Source of the DNA: Streptomyces hyaluromycini
GTDB taxonomy: Bacteria > Actinomycetota > Actinomycetes > Streptomycetales > Streptomycetaceae
Direction: 5' to 3'
Assembly: GCF_002217755.1 (NCBI RefSeq)
Contig: NZ_BCFL01000020.1
Coordinates: 434,001 to 498,000, forward strand
DNA length: 64,000 nucleotides
A model generated the notes under the pieces. It did not search any database. It was given only the letters and a program-made list of their open reading frames with translations, and was not told the DNA's origin. This document shows, in pieces, positions 51,632 through 59,677 of this stretch (within the stretch, counting starts at the first letter, position 1; each line of letters starts with the position of its first letter). Made by a program: the position numbers and the translations under genes.

Positions 51632-52933
51632 TCATCGGAGGCCGGCGACCGATGCCGCGAGGTCGGCGATCAGCGTCCCGCCGGTCGCGCGGCCCGGTGC
51701 GCGGCGGATGCCTTCACGGACCTCGGCGAGACGCTGCCGCAGGCCGGTGTCGGCCAGCAGCCCCTCGACCGTGCCGACCATCACTTCGGGGTCGAAGCCG
51801 TAGGCGTCCATCCGGACGCCGTAACCGAGGTCGGCCACCCGCTGCGCATTGTCGTACTGGTCCCGGAACAGCGGGAGGACGATCATCGGCAGACCGGCGC
51901 TGACGCCTTCGCTGACGGTGTTGCTGCCCCCGTGGGTGATGAGGAGGTCGCATCCGGGCAGCACGTTCGGCTGCGGCAGGAACGGCTCGCCGTACATGTT
52001 CGGGCGGAGGGTCAACTCGTCGTGGCAGGGGCCCGTCGAGACGATGGTGCGGTGCCCCGTGCGGGCGACGACGTCCACGAGGTGCTGGAGCAGCCGGGTG
52101 TCCAGGGAACCGAGGGAGCCGAGGGACAGGTAGATCACGGGGCCGGTGCCGGGCAGGTGGTCGTCCACCCGGAACCGGCGCTCGCCGGTGCGGACCGCCG
52201 TGTCGAGCCGGTGCCAGCGCCGCGCGAACTCCGCCGGGCGCGGGTAGTCGAGCGCGCTCGGGTAGGTGTAGAGGTTGAGCCAGGGCGAGTCGTGGGAGAA
52301 CCGCAGGGGTTCCAGCGGCGGGGCGCCCTGCGCGGTGCAGTAGGCGTCGAACTCGGCGTGCAGGCCGGTGTGCAGGGCCGCGTACTCGGCGCGGAAGGCG
52401 TCCCAGCCGGACCGGTCGTCGAGCGGGTAGCCGGAGAAGGCGGGCGGCAGGTCCGGGCCGGCCAGCTCCAGGGGGTTCGCCGAGACCGACCGCACCCACG
52501 GGATGCCGGACGCGGCCACGGACGGGTCCGCGCCGGCGTTGTCCACCACGATCAGGTCGGGGCGCACCTCGTCGATGATGGCGCGCAGCCGGGGGTGGGC
52601 GTACTCGGCGGCCCGCGCCAGCTCGGCCCACTGCGGCCGGACCACCGTGCGGAGCTGTTCCAGGGTGGAGCCGCGGAAGTGCACGGCGTTCCCGCGCATC
52701 CAGGCGGCCCACGTCGCGGGGCCGCCCGCGGCCGGGTCGGCGGGCGGCGGCGCGGCGTCGTACACCTCCTCGTCGAATCCGTGCGCGGCGGCGACCCCGC
52801 GGAAGCTGCCGTCCATCGCGAACACGGGCCGCCGGCCGCGGTCACGGACCACCTCGGCCATGGCCCGCAGCGCGTTGTACGGCCCCCACGCGGCGGCGCC
52901 CGGCACGAAGAGGACCCTGGCGGTGTCAGGCAC
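51632..52933 (-). CDS. GT1-family glycosyltransferase (macrolide/UDP-glucuronosyltransferase type)
   Basis: This 433-residue GT-B enzyme has an N-terminal acceptor domain beginning ARVLFVPGAAAWGPYNALRAMAEVVRDRG and the sugar-nucleotide signature LPGCDLLITHGGSNTVSEGVSAGLPMIVLPLFRDQYDNAQRV. Such enzymes transfer a sugar to small molecules such as macrolides or polyphenols, often for self-resistance. The GTG at 52933 has GGGGG seven bases upstream and overlaps a 46-codon ORF by eight bases. A frameshifted O-methyltransferase is divergent. The acceptor is unknown. Confidence 0.9.
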   Translation of the reverse strand: MPDTARVLFVPGAAAWGPYNALRAMAEVVRDRGRRPVFAMDGSFRGVAAAHGFDEEVYDAAPPPADPAAGGPATWAAWMRGNAVHFRGSTLEQLRTVVRPQWAELARAAEYAHPRLRAIIDEVRPDLIVVDNAGADPSVAASGIPWVRSVSANPLELAGPDLPPAFSGYPLDDRSGWDAFRAEYAALHTGLHAEFDAYCTAQGAPPLEPLRFSHDSPWLNLYTYPSALDYPRPAEFARRWHRLDTAVRTGERRFRVDDHLPGTGPVIYLSLGSLGSLDTRLLQHLVDVVARTGHRTIVSTGPCHDELTLRPNMYGEPFLPQPNVLPGCDLLITHGGSNTVSEGVSAGLPMIVLPLFRDQYDNAQRVADLGYGVRMDAYGFDPEVMVGTVEGLLADTGLRQRLAEVREGIRRAPGRATGGTLIADLAASVAGLR

Positions 52934-53066
52934 GGGCCGGCCCCCGTCCGGCCGACGCGGCACGCGCGCGGCCGGCGGTGCGGGGCGGCTCCGTGCCGTA
53001 CAGGGGCGGTTCTCCGGCGGGCACGGTCACCGCGCCGCGGTCGAACCCGATGCGGTGCGAGCTCAT
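52926..53066 (-). CDS. Possible 46-residue peptide gene overlapping the glycosyltransferase start
   Basis: ATG at 53066 opens MSSHRIGFDRGAVTVPAGEP, and the frame ends TGA at 52926-52928, eight bases into the glycosyltransferase gene. Nearly every third codon position is G or C, and AGAGGCGG lies upstream. The middle has a repeated EPP (GEPPLYGTEPP) and the end is Arg/Ala-rich; there is no Cys. It could be a peptide precursor, a coupling leader or a chance frame. Confidence 0.35.
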   Translation of the reverse strand: MSSHRIGFDRGAVTVPAGEPPLYGTEPPRTAGRARAASAGRGPARA

Positions 53067-53334
53067 CGGCCGCCTCTCGGTCCGGGATCCGGGCCCGGAA
53101 GCGTGCCGCGGCCCTGGCTGATGCCGGTCGACACCGTAAGGCCGCACCACGGGGACATCGACAGATCCCCGAACGAAGACCTGTCGGGCGTCGGACCCCC
53201 GCTCCTACCTTCTTGTCCCACGCGATCCGGACGTGACCGGTCGTGGCATCCGTGCCGCCCGGCCGGCGGGCCACCGGGCCCCGCACCCGGGTGGTGGTGG
53301 CGTGTCACACCGACGAGATGGAGCCCTGCCCGTC

Positions 53335-54319
53335 ATGACACAGCAATCCTCCGAGATGATCCACGCGCTCGCCTACGGCGCCTACCCGGCGCGCTGCCTG
53401 CAGGTCGTCTCCGAGATCGGCGTCGCCGACCGCATCGACGACGAACCCGTCCCCGTGGGCAAGCTCGCGGCGGCCTGCGGGGCCGATCCCGGCGCGCTCG
53501 ACCGGGTCCTGCGCCTGCTCACCGCGTACGGCGTCTTCGAGGAGCGGGACGGCGGCTACGCGCACACCGCCGCGTCGCGCGTCCTGCGCGACGACCATCC
53601 GATGAGCGCACGCCCGCTGCTCGGTCTGATGGGTCTGCCGATGCACCTGGACAGCCTCTCGGTGCTCCAGCACACCGTCATGACCGGGGAGCCGGCCATC
53701 GAGGTGCTCGAAGCCGAGGGGGTCTGGGCCTATCTGCAGGAGCGGCCCGACGAAGCCGAGATCTTCAACCACGCCATGACCTCCAAGGCGGCTGCCGACG
53801 TCCCGGCGGTCGTCGACGCCTACGACTTCACGCCGTTCGGCGTCATCGCTGACATCGGCGGCGGCCGGGGCCACCTGCTGCGCGGCATCCTGGACCGTGC
53901 CCGGCGCCGAGGGCGTCCTGTTCGACCGGCCGAGCGTCGTCGAGGCCCTGGCCTTCCCCGACCACCCGCGTCTCGCGCTGCACGCCGGGGACTTCTTCGA
54001 CACGATGCCCGCCGCCGACGCCTATGTCCTGATGCACGTCCTGCACAACTGGGACGACGAACGGACCGCGCGGATCCTCGCCACGATACGGAAGTCGGCC
54101 GCCCCCGGAGCCACCCTGCTCGTCATCGAGAACGTCCTGCCCGACGAGCGGCCGACCCCGGCGGCGCTCACGATGGACGTCATCATGCTCGCCCTCACCC
54201 GCGGCCGCGAACGCACGGAGGGCGAACTGTCGGCGCTCTTCGACGCCGCCGGCTTCCGCTTCACCGGCATGACGGAGACCTCGGGCACGATGCGTATCGC
54301 CGGGGCGAGGGCGGTCTGA
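53335..54319 (+). pseudogene. O-methyltransferase (PF00891 type) with internal frameshift
   Basis: The first 186 codons encode the N-terminal dimerisation domain (MIHALAYGAYPARCLQVVSEIGVADRI) and the SAM-binding motif VIADIGGGRGHLLRGILD. At about 53896 the frame shifts by +1 and continues VPGAEGVLFDRPSVVEAL...LMHVLHNWDDERTARIL (catalytic His region) to ETSGTMRIAGARAV. The joined protein, about 327 residues, matches the usual length for plant-type/antibiotic O-methyltransferases. One extra C explains the break, so it may be a real mutation or a read error. It is divergent from the glycosyltransferase, suggesting one tailoring locus. Confidence 0.82.
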
Positions 54320-54440
54320 TCCCTCGGCCGGTCCGCCTCGATGCGCACGGCGTGTGCGCGCAGCGCCGCCCCGGCCGTCGGGAGCCCGGCCGGGGCGGCG
54401 CTGTTCCGCGTCGGCGTTCGTCGCCGGTCGGCGCGTCCGC

Positions 54441-54566
54441 TCGGTCGATGACGAGGAAGCCCTGGCGTCCCGTGACGGGATCGGTCCAGGTCAGTGCTGC
54501 TTCGGGAGGTCGGGGTGCGGCGGCAGCGGACCGGACCGCGGGCATGGTGAGAAGACCGCTGTTCAC
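54441..54566 (-). pseudogene. N-terminal remnant of Glu/Leu/Phe/Val dehydrogenase-like gene
   Basis: ATG at 54566 (or 54545) opens a frame reading AALTWTDPVTGRQGFLVIDR, which resembles the conserved start of Streptomyces Glu/Leu/Phe/Val dehydrogenase-type proteins (usually followed by LVRGVSSGGLRMR). The match ends abruptly at about 54441 and the rest of the enzyme is absent, replaced by the end of the methyltransferase gene region. Confidence 0.5.
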
Positions 54567-54722
54567 GGCGATGGGCTCCTAGCGAAAGCCGACGAGGACG
54601 GGCCACGGAGCGCGCCGGTGGCGGCCGACGACCGCCGGAGAACGGCCACCTGCGCGCGCTCCGACGGTAGTTCCGGCCGTCGATCACTGGGCAGTCCCCA
54701 TTCCTGGGGCAGGCCCGGTCCC

Positions 54723-54809
54723 CTGCTCGGGGACTGCCGGTCGTTCATCGACTGCCCGGGGACCGCCGGTCACTCCTCAGCTGCTCGGGGACCGCCGGTC
54801 GCTCCTCGG
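54723..54809. repeat. Three tandem 29-bp repeats
   Basis: Three adjacent 29-base units (54723-54751, 54752-54780, 54781-54809) share CTGCTCGGGGACCGCCGGTC or close variants, then C(T/A)CCTCGG-like ends. They lie downstream of the DUF326 gene in the otherwise gene-free 54567-54883 interval, in which I see nothing else. Confidence 0.75.
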
Positions 54810-54883
54810 CGCCGCCCGTGCCGGACCGGGCGGCGGCATCGCCGGTTCCGGGCCCCCGGTGTCGGCTTCCGGGCCCCCCGGTG

Positions 54884-55258
54884 TCAGCCGAGCGCCGCCG
54901 TGAAGTCCGTGCAGGCCGCGGCGCACGCCCGGCAGGCGGCCGCGCTCGGCTCGGCGCCGGGCCTGGCGTCGAAGACCCGCGCGCAGTCGAGGCAGACCGT
55001 ACGGCACCACGCCAGCTGGACGCGCAGAGCGGCCGCGTCCCGGCCGGTCTCCTCGGTCAGCGCCCGGCAGGTGGCGTCGCACACCTCGGCGCACATGATG
55101 CCGGTGCGGCGGTACCGTTCGGCCTCGGCGGTCCCGCCCGGATCCAGCACGCCGGCCCGCAGCACGCACATCCGGGCGCACTCCGCGCAGGCCTGGGCGC
55201 ACGCGAACCGGTCCTCGAGGAACCGGTACACGTCCTGCTGGGAAGACGTCCAAGTCAT
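54884..55258 (-). CDS. Cys-rich DUF326 four-helix protein (copper storage Csp-like)
   Basis: A 124-residue helical protein with cysteines spaced as CAQACAECARMC, CAEVCDATC, CRTVCLDC and CRACAAAC. DUF326 proteins form four-helix bundles whose inward-facing Cys can bind many Cu(I) ions (Csp family). It lacks a signal peptide, so it would be cytosolic, like Csp3-type. It follows a universal stress protein gene on the same strand after 56 bases, so the pair may be cotranscribed. Confidence 0.85.
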   Translation of the reverse strand: MTWTSSQQDVYRFLEDRFACAQACAECARMCVLRAGVLDPGGTAEAERYRRTGIMCAEVCDATCRALTEETGRDAAALRVQLAWCRTVCLDCARVFDARPGAEPSAAACRACAAACTDFTAALG

Positions 55259-55314
55259 GCGGCCCGGGTAACCAGCACGCGGCGCCGGCAAACACCGCGC
55301 GCACGGGCCCCGGA

Positions 55315-55758
55315 TCAGTCCTGTTCCGCGCGGATGATCACGACCGGGCAGGTGGCGTGCTGGGACACCTGCTGGCTGACGGAACCGAGCAGGGCGCGGG
55401 CGAACCCGCCCCGCCCGCGGCTGCCGACGACCAGGGCCTCGGCGCCCTCCGCGGCCCGCAGCAGCACGTCGGTGGTGTTGCCGTGCACCAGGTGGGAACG
55501 GACCGAGTCCGTCTGGTCCGCGCCGAGCACGTCGGTCAGTTCCTGCCGCATCCGGTCCCGGGCCTCCTCCGCGTCGACGTCCATGTCCACGGCGGGCCCC
55601 GACCATCCGTACAGCCCCGGCAGCTCCCATACGGTGACCGCCTCCACGACGCCGCCGACGAGGCCGGCGTACCGCAGGGCCCAGCGCAGGGCCGCGTAGG
55701 AGGACGGCGAGCCGTCGACGCCGACCACGACCCGCCGCTCGGTGACATCCCTGTCCAT
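55315..55758 (-). CDS. Universal stress protein (single UspA domain)
   Basis: A 147-residue UspA protein with VVVGVDGSPSSYAALRWAL at the N-terminus and a complete ATP motif ALVVGSRGRGGFARALLGSVSQQVSQHATCPVVII. It is divergent from the CBS-BON gene. A GGGCC-GGTC-GGCCC palindrome in the shared 315-bp gap resembles DosR/OsdR-type boxes. Downstream lies the DUF326 gene. The context suggests hypoxia, stress or dormancy expression. Confidence 0.92.
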   Translation of the reverse strand: MDRDVTERRVVVGVDGSPSSYAALRWALRYAGLVGGVVEAVTVWELPGLYGWSGPAVDMDVDAEEARDRMRQELTDVLGADQTDSVRSHLVHGNTTDVLLRAAEGAEALVVGSRGRGGFARALLGSVSQQVSQHATCPVVIIRAEQD

Positions 55759-56073
55759 GCGTTGCACCTCTCCTGGGGCGTTCGGCCGGCCCCCTCCTCC
55801 ACGCTGCGCGACCGGCGGCCGCACCGCCAGAGAAGTGCGGCCGGCGGCATGACACGGCCCGCCGGCCGCCGCGCTTGCGGGGAACGGTGAATTCCGGGCC
55901 GGTCGGCCCTGGTGGAGCGGGCGTTCCCGTGGTGTGCTGGAGGTGACGGGAAGGACCCGCAGTGACGCGGAGAAGCGGCCGGCCACGGCTGCGCACCGCG
56001 CAATCAGGATCCGCGAGAAGTGGATGGCGTCCTTCCCGCCCTCTCGTGATCGGCGGGATCCGAGGAGGCAACC
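55759..56073. promoter_or_regulatory. Divergent promoter region with DosR-like palindrome at 55896-55909
   Basis: This 315-bp gap between usp and the CBS-BON gene holds no gene. GGGCC (55896-55900), GGTC, GGCCC (55905-55909) form a short palindrome of the GGGxC...GxCCC type found upstream of DosR/OsdR-controlled dormancy genes in actinobacteria. The assignment rests on this one motif and the gene context. Confidence 0.45.
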
Positions 56074-56739
56074 ATGCACGGCAGCCCGCACACCGTCGGC
56101 GACGTGATGACCCGCACCCCCGTCTCCGTCCGCCGTGACACGCCGTTCAAGGACGTCGTCACGCTGATGGACCGGTGGAAGGTGGGTGCCCTCCCGGTGC
56201 TGGAGGGCGGGGGCAGGGTGGTCGGCGTCGTGTCCGAGGCCGACCTGCTGTTCAAGGAGGGGTTCCGGGACCGGGCCCCGGACCGGTTCGTCGGGCGGGC
56301 GCGGCCGGCCGACGTGGCCAAGGCCGTCGGGGTGACCGCCGGGGAGCTGATGAACGCGCCCGCGGTGACCGTGCACGCCGACGCCACCCTGGCGGAGGCC
56401 GCGCGCATCATGGCCCGGCGCGGGGTCAGGCGGCTGCCCGTCGTCGACGGCGAGGGCGTGCTCAAGGGCGTCGTCAGCCGGGCGGACCTGCTGAAGGTGT
56501 TCCTGCGTGCGGACGAGGAACTGACCGAGGAGGTGCGCCGGCAGGTCGTCGACCGACTGTTCCCGCTCTCCGCCGACCACATCCGGGTCGAGGTCTCCGA
56601 GGGGGTCGTCACCCTGACCGGCTGGATCGACAGCCCGGAACCGGCGCCGGTCGCCGAACGGCTGGCCCGCGCCGTGGAGGGCGTGGTCGACGTGCGCTGC
56701 CGCCTCTGCCCGGTCTCCGTACCCGACGATCCGCACTGA
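56074..56739 (+). CDS. CBS-domain pair with C-terminal BON domain
   Basis: A 221-residue cytoplasmic protein: CBS1 (VGDVMTRTPVSVRRDTPFKDVVTLMDRWKVGALPVLEGGGRVVGVVSEADLL), CBS2 (AGELMNAPAVTVHADATLAEAARIMARRGVRRLPVVDGEGVLKGVVSRADLL), then a BON domain (VVTLTGWIDSPEPAPVAERLARAVEGVVDV). CBS pairs bind adenine nucleotides. BON domains often contact membranes or proteins. GAGGAGG precedes the ATG. It is divergent from usp and fits a stress or dormancy module. Confidence 0.93.
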   Translation: MHGSPHTVGDVMTRTPVSVRRDTPFKDVVTLMDRWKVGALPVLEGGGRVVGVVSEADLLFKEGFRDRAPDRFVGRARPADVAKAVGVTAGELMNAPAVTVHADATLAEAARIMARRGVRRLPVVDGEGVLKGVVSRADLLKVFLRADEELTEEVRRQVVDRLFPLSADHIRVEVSEGVVTLTGWIDSPEPAPVAERLARAVEGVVDVRCRLCPVSVPDDPH

Positions 56740-56865
56740 CGACGCCCGGCAGGCTGCCCGGGCCGCCGCCTCCTCTGGCTGCTGCCTCCCGCTGTCGCCC
56801 GCTGTGTGCGATCAGTCACCAAGTACGTCCGGTTCATACCGTTCTGGGTGGGGTATCCCTTTGCT

Positions 56866-57231
56866 ATGAGTACGGAACCGATGCAGCTGGCCGCTCCCAG
56901 CGGCCTTTTGAGTCTCGCGCTCTTCGTGGTGGCCGTGGCCGTGCTGGCGATGCTCGCCGGGGGCTTCTGGCTGGGCAACCGGGTCAAGTACCGCGAGTCG
57001 CCCCGGCCGCGCCCCGAGGAGCAGCCGAAACTGCCGCCGGAGGGCGCGGTGGGCGAGGTCCGGGAGAACCGGGAGTCGGAGGAGATCCCGGTGATGCCCA
57101 AGGGCGGCCGTCCGCTCACCCCGTACGAACTCAGCAACCAGCAGACCAGGCCGAGCGCGTCGAAGGACCGGCCGCGGTGGAGTCAGGGCTCCAGCGGCTC
57201 GTTCGGCGGCGGCGGGCTCGGCGCCCACTGA
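56866..57231 (+). CDS. Small single-pass membrane protein (DUF6479-like)
   Basis: A 121-residue protein with an N-terminal membrane helix (LLSLALFVVAVAVLAMLAGGFWLG, about residues 14-37) and a charged, Pro/Glu-rich cytoplasmic-type tail with GGRPLTPYELSN near the C-terminus. The short start plus LTPY motif resembles the Streptomyces DUF6479 family as I recall it. The ribosome site is weak, so ATG 56866 is chosen for its position before the helix. Its 3' end is 32 bases from the MITE. Confidence 0.7.
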   Translation: MSTEPMQLAAPSGLLSLALFVVAVAVLAMLAGGFWLGNRVKYRESPRPRPEEQPKLPPEGAVGEVRENRESEEIPVMPKGGRPLTPYELSNQQTRPSASKDRPRWSQGSSGSFGGGGLGAH

Positions 57232-57263
57232 CCCCCGGACAGCCCACCGCACCGCCCTCCGGT

Positions 57264-57440
57264 TAGGGCCTGTCTGACAATTCCCGTCGTCGCCCGGAGG
57301 GCGGCCTCGCGGCGTCAGGTGCGTGCTCTCGGCGTGCCGGGCGCAGGCCCTCGTACTGGACGTACCTGGGTCTGCACCCGGTGCGGCGAGAGTGCGTGCA
57401 TGGCGTCGCGAAGCAGACGGGAATTGTCAGACAGGCCCTA
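57264..57440. mobile_element. 177-bp hairpin MITE with perfect 25-bp terminal inverted repeats
   Basis: The left end starts TAGGGCCTGTCTGACAATTC (57264-) and the right end is its exact complement for 25 bases (57416-57440). The interior is also an imperfect palindrome centred on CGTACTGGACGTAC (CTCTCGGCG/CGGCGAGAG and others), so the whole element can fold as one long stem. The flanking TA at both ends suits an element that inserts at TA. It encodes nothing. The right end supplies the TAG stop of the isomerase gene. Confidence 0.8.
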
Positions 57441-57899
57441 GTCCCTGGCCAGCCCCCGGCCCGCGTCGAGCCACCCGACGCGGGCCACGTTCCCGAGGTC
57501 GTCGGCGTCCTGGCTCGGCGTGGCCGTGAACCAGGCGTCGAGGATCTCCTTGAGCACCGGCTGCGAGGTCAGGCGCAGTCCGAGGGCGAGGACGTTGGCG
57601 TCGTTCCAGCGGCGGGCGCCGTCGGCGGTGTACGCGTCGGTGCACAGGGCGGCGCGGACGCCGGGCACCTTGTTGGCGGCGATCGAAGCGCCGGTGCCGG
57701 TCCAGCAGCACACCACCGCCTGGTCCGCGGCGCCGGCGGCGACGTCACGGGCGGCCGCCTCCGAGCAGACGGCCCACTGCGGGTCGGCGCCGGGTTCCAG
57801 CGCGCCGTACGTGCGCACCTCGTGGCCGCGGCGGCGCAGCTCCTCGACGAGGAGGCGGGCGACGGGTTCGTCCATGTCGGAGGAGACGGAGATCCGCAT
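57438..57899 (-). CDS. RpiB/LacA/LacB family sugar-phosphate isomerase
   Basis: This 153-residue isomerase of the ribose-5-phosphate isomerase B family has ISVSSDMDEPVARLLVEELRRRGHEV, the active-site Cys in VCCWTGTGASIAANKVPGVRAAL (family norm CGTGxG; here Trp replaces Gly) and the DANVLALGLRL strand. Its TAG stop lies within the terminal repeat of the adjacent MITE, so the original C-terminus may have been altered. The physiological substrate may not be ribose 5-phosphate given the loop change. Confidence 0.87.
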   Translation of the reverse strand: MRISVSSDMDEPVARLLVEELRRRGHEVRTYGALEPGADPQWAVCSEAAARDVAAGAADQAVVCCWTGTGASIAANKVPGVRAALCTDAYTADGARRWNDANVLALGLRLTSQPVLKEILDAWFTATPSQDADDLGNVARVGWLDAGRGLARD

Positions 57900-57997
57900 G
57901 CCCGGAGCCTAGTCGGTGGACGGCGGCGGCGCGGTGTCCGTGCGGGCCTCGATGGCGGTGCGGACCGAGGACATGTCGAGCCGGGCGTGAGGGGCGG

Positions 57998-58453
57998 TCA
58001 GCCTTCGGAGACGTTCGTGGTGAGCAGGCGCAGCAGCTGCTTCGCCGTGGCGTCCTGCTCGGGCGTCAGGCCCATGGCGTCCCCGATGGCGACGGGGACC
58101 GACCGGGCGCGGTCCCGGAGCCGGGCGCCGTCCTCGGTCAGCCGGACGGCGACGGACCGTTCGTCGTCGGGGCGCCGTTCCCGGGTGACCAGCCCGCTCG
58201 CCTCCAGGCGTTTCAGCAGTGGGGAGAGCGTGCTCGACTCCAGTTGCAGCGCGGCGCCGAGCTCGCGCACGGACACCGAGTCCTGGTCCCAGAGGAGGAG
58301 CATCACCAGGTACTGCGGATAGGTCAGTCCCAGTTCGTCCAGGAGCGGCCGGTAGCGCGCGGTCACCGCGCGGGAGGCGGCGTACAGCGCGAAGCAGAGC
58401 TGGTCGTCGAGGAGGAGCGAGCCCTCGGCCGGCTCGGCGGCGGTGCGGTCCAC
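57998..58453 (-). CDS. OhrR-like MarR family regulator
   Basis: A 151-residue MarR protein with the N-terminal LDDQLCFALYAASRAVTARYRPLLDELGLTYPQYLVMLLLW. The Cys in LCFALY is the peroxide-sensing Cys of OhrR proteins. The winged helix follows (SVSVRELGAALQLESSTLSPLLKRLEASGLVTRERRPDDERSVAVRLT). The GTG start has AGGAG seven bases upstream. The divergent neighbour is an esterase, not the usual ohr, so it may control an unusual target through the palindromes at 58562 and 58600. Confidence 0.9.
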   Translation of the reverse strand: MDRTAAEPAEGSLLLDDQLCFALYAASRAVTARYRPLLDELGLTYPQYLVMLLLWDQDSVSVRELGAALQLESSTLSPLLKRLEASGLVTRERRPDDERSVAVRLTEDGARLRDRARSVPVAIGDAMGLTPEQDATAKQLLRLLTTNVSEG

Positions 58454-58561
58454 GGGGCGACTCCTGGTTCCGGTGGTTCCGGTGGTTCCTGCGGCGTTCA
58501 CGGGCGTCCACCACCTTAGCTTTCCGGTCCCCTCGACCCCATGGGGCCCAAATGCTTCGCA

Positions 58562-58628
58562 TCCGATTGTATCGGACACAAATAGATCGACCCAAGATAA
58601 GTAGCGCACGACTTCATCGTACGCTACT
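58562..58628. promoter_or_regulatory. Two palindromes between OhrR-like regulator and esterase genes
   Basis: TCCGAT-TGT-ATCGGA (58562-58576) and AGTAGCGCACGA-CTTCA-TCGTACGCTACT (58600-58628; 12-base arms with one mismatch) lie in the 247-bp divergent gap, which is locally AT-richer. Both are candidate operators for the MarR protein. Confidence 0.6.
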
Positions 58629-58700
58629 GTTCTTCTCGTGCCGCCACCCCGGCGAAGACCGCCGGCCCCTGTGCGCTGCACCCGAACCGAGGAGGCCGTC

Positions 58701-59669
58701 ATGACCGACGCCACGCCCGCCCGCCCCGTGCTGGAGCCCGCCGCCCAGGCCTTCGTCGAGGCCACCGCGAACCCGCCCTACCTGTTCGACCTCGCCCCCG
58801 CCGAGGGCCGCAAGGCCGTCGACGAGGTGCAGTCCGGCGAGATCGCCCTGCCCGCGGTCGACGAGGAGTGGATCACCGTCGAGGGCGGCCCCACCGGAAG
58901 CGTCCGGGCCCGCATCGTCAAGCCGGCCGGCGCCACCGGCCCGCTCCCCGTGATCATCTACATCCACGGCGCCGGCTGGGTCTTCGGCAACGCCCACACC
59001 CACGACCGCCTGGTCCGCGAACTCGCCGCCGGCGCCGACGCCGCCGTCGTCTTCCCCGAGTACGACCTCTCACCCGAGGCCCGCTACCCGGTCGCCATCG
59101 AGCAGAACTGGGCCGTCGCCCAGTGGATCGCGGCCCAGGGCGCGACCAAGGGCCTGGACGCCGGCCGGATCGCGGTCGCCGGCGACTCGGTCGGCGGCAA
59201 CATGAGCGCCGCCCTCACCCTGATGGCCAAGGAACGCGGCGGCCTCCCGCTGCTCCAGCAGGTGCTCTTCTACCCGGTCACCGACGCGAGCTTCGACACC
59301 GCCTCCTACCACCAGTTCGCCACCGGCTACTTCCTGCGCCGCGACGGCATGCAGTGGTTCTGGGACCAGTACACGACCGACGAGACCGAACGCGCCCAGA
59401 TCACCGCCTCCCCGCTGCGCGCCACCACCGAACAGCTCACCGGCCTGCCCCCGGCCCTCGTCATCACCGGCGAGGCCGACGTCCTGCGCGACGAGGGCGA
59501 GGCCTACGCCAACAAACTCCGCACCGCCGGCGTCCCCGTCACCGCCGTCCGCTACCAGGGCATCATCCACGACTTCGTCATGCTCAACGCCCTGCGCGAC
59601 ACCCACGCCGCCGAAGCCGCGATCAACCAGGCCGTCGCCGTCCTGCGCAGTGCGCTGCACACCGCCTGA
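58701..59669 (+). CDS. HSL-family alpha/beta hydrolase (esterase/lipase)
   Basis: This 322-residue carboxylesterase has the oxyanion loop YIHGAGWVFGN (an HGGG variant), nucleophile elbow AGDSVGGNMS, acid in VITGEADVLRDEGEAY and His in GIIHDFVMLNAL, which places it in hormone-sensitive-lipase-like family IV. There is no signal peptide. GGAGG precedes the ATG. It is divergent from the OhrR-like regulator with two palindromes between, so expression is probably induced by a compound sensed by that regulator. Confidence 0.93.
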   Translation: MTDATPARPVLEPAAQAFVEATANPPYLFDLAPAEGRKAVDEVQSGEIALPAVDEEWITVEGGPTGSVRARIVKPAGATGPLPVIIYIHGAGWVFGNAHTHDRLVRELAAGADAAVVFPEYDLSPEARYPVAIEQNWAVAQWIAAQGATKGLDAGRIAVAGDSVGGNMSAALTLMAKERGGLPLLQQVLFYPVTDASFDTASYHQFATGYFLRRDGMQWFWDQYTTDETERAQITASPLRATTEQLTGLPPALVITGEADVLRDEGEAYANKLRTAGVPVTAVRYQGIIHDFVMLNALRDTHAAEAAINQAVAVLRSALHTA

Positions 59670-59677
59670 CGGCCGGC

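Noticed and set aside
54884..56071. 395-codon frame as a larger DUF326 protein
   Set aside because: The upstream two-thirds is Arg/Gly mirror sequence over the usp gene; homology starts at ATG 55258.
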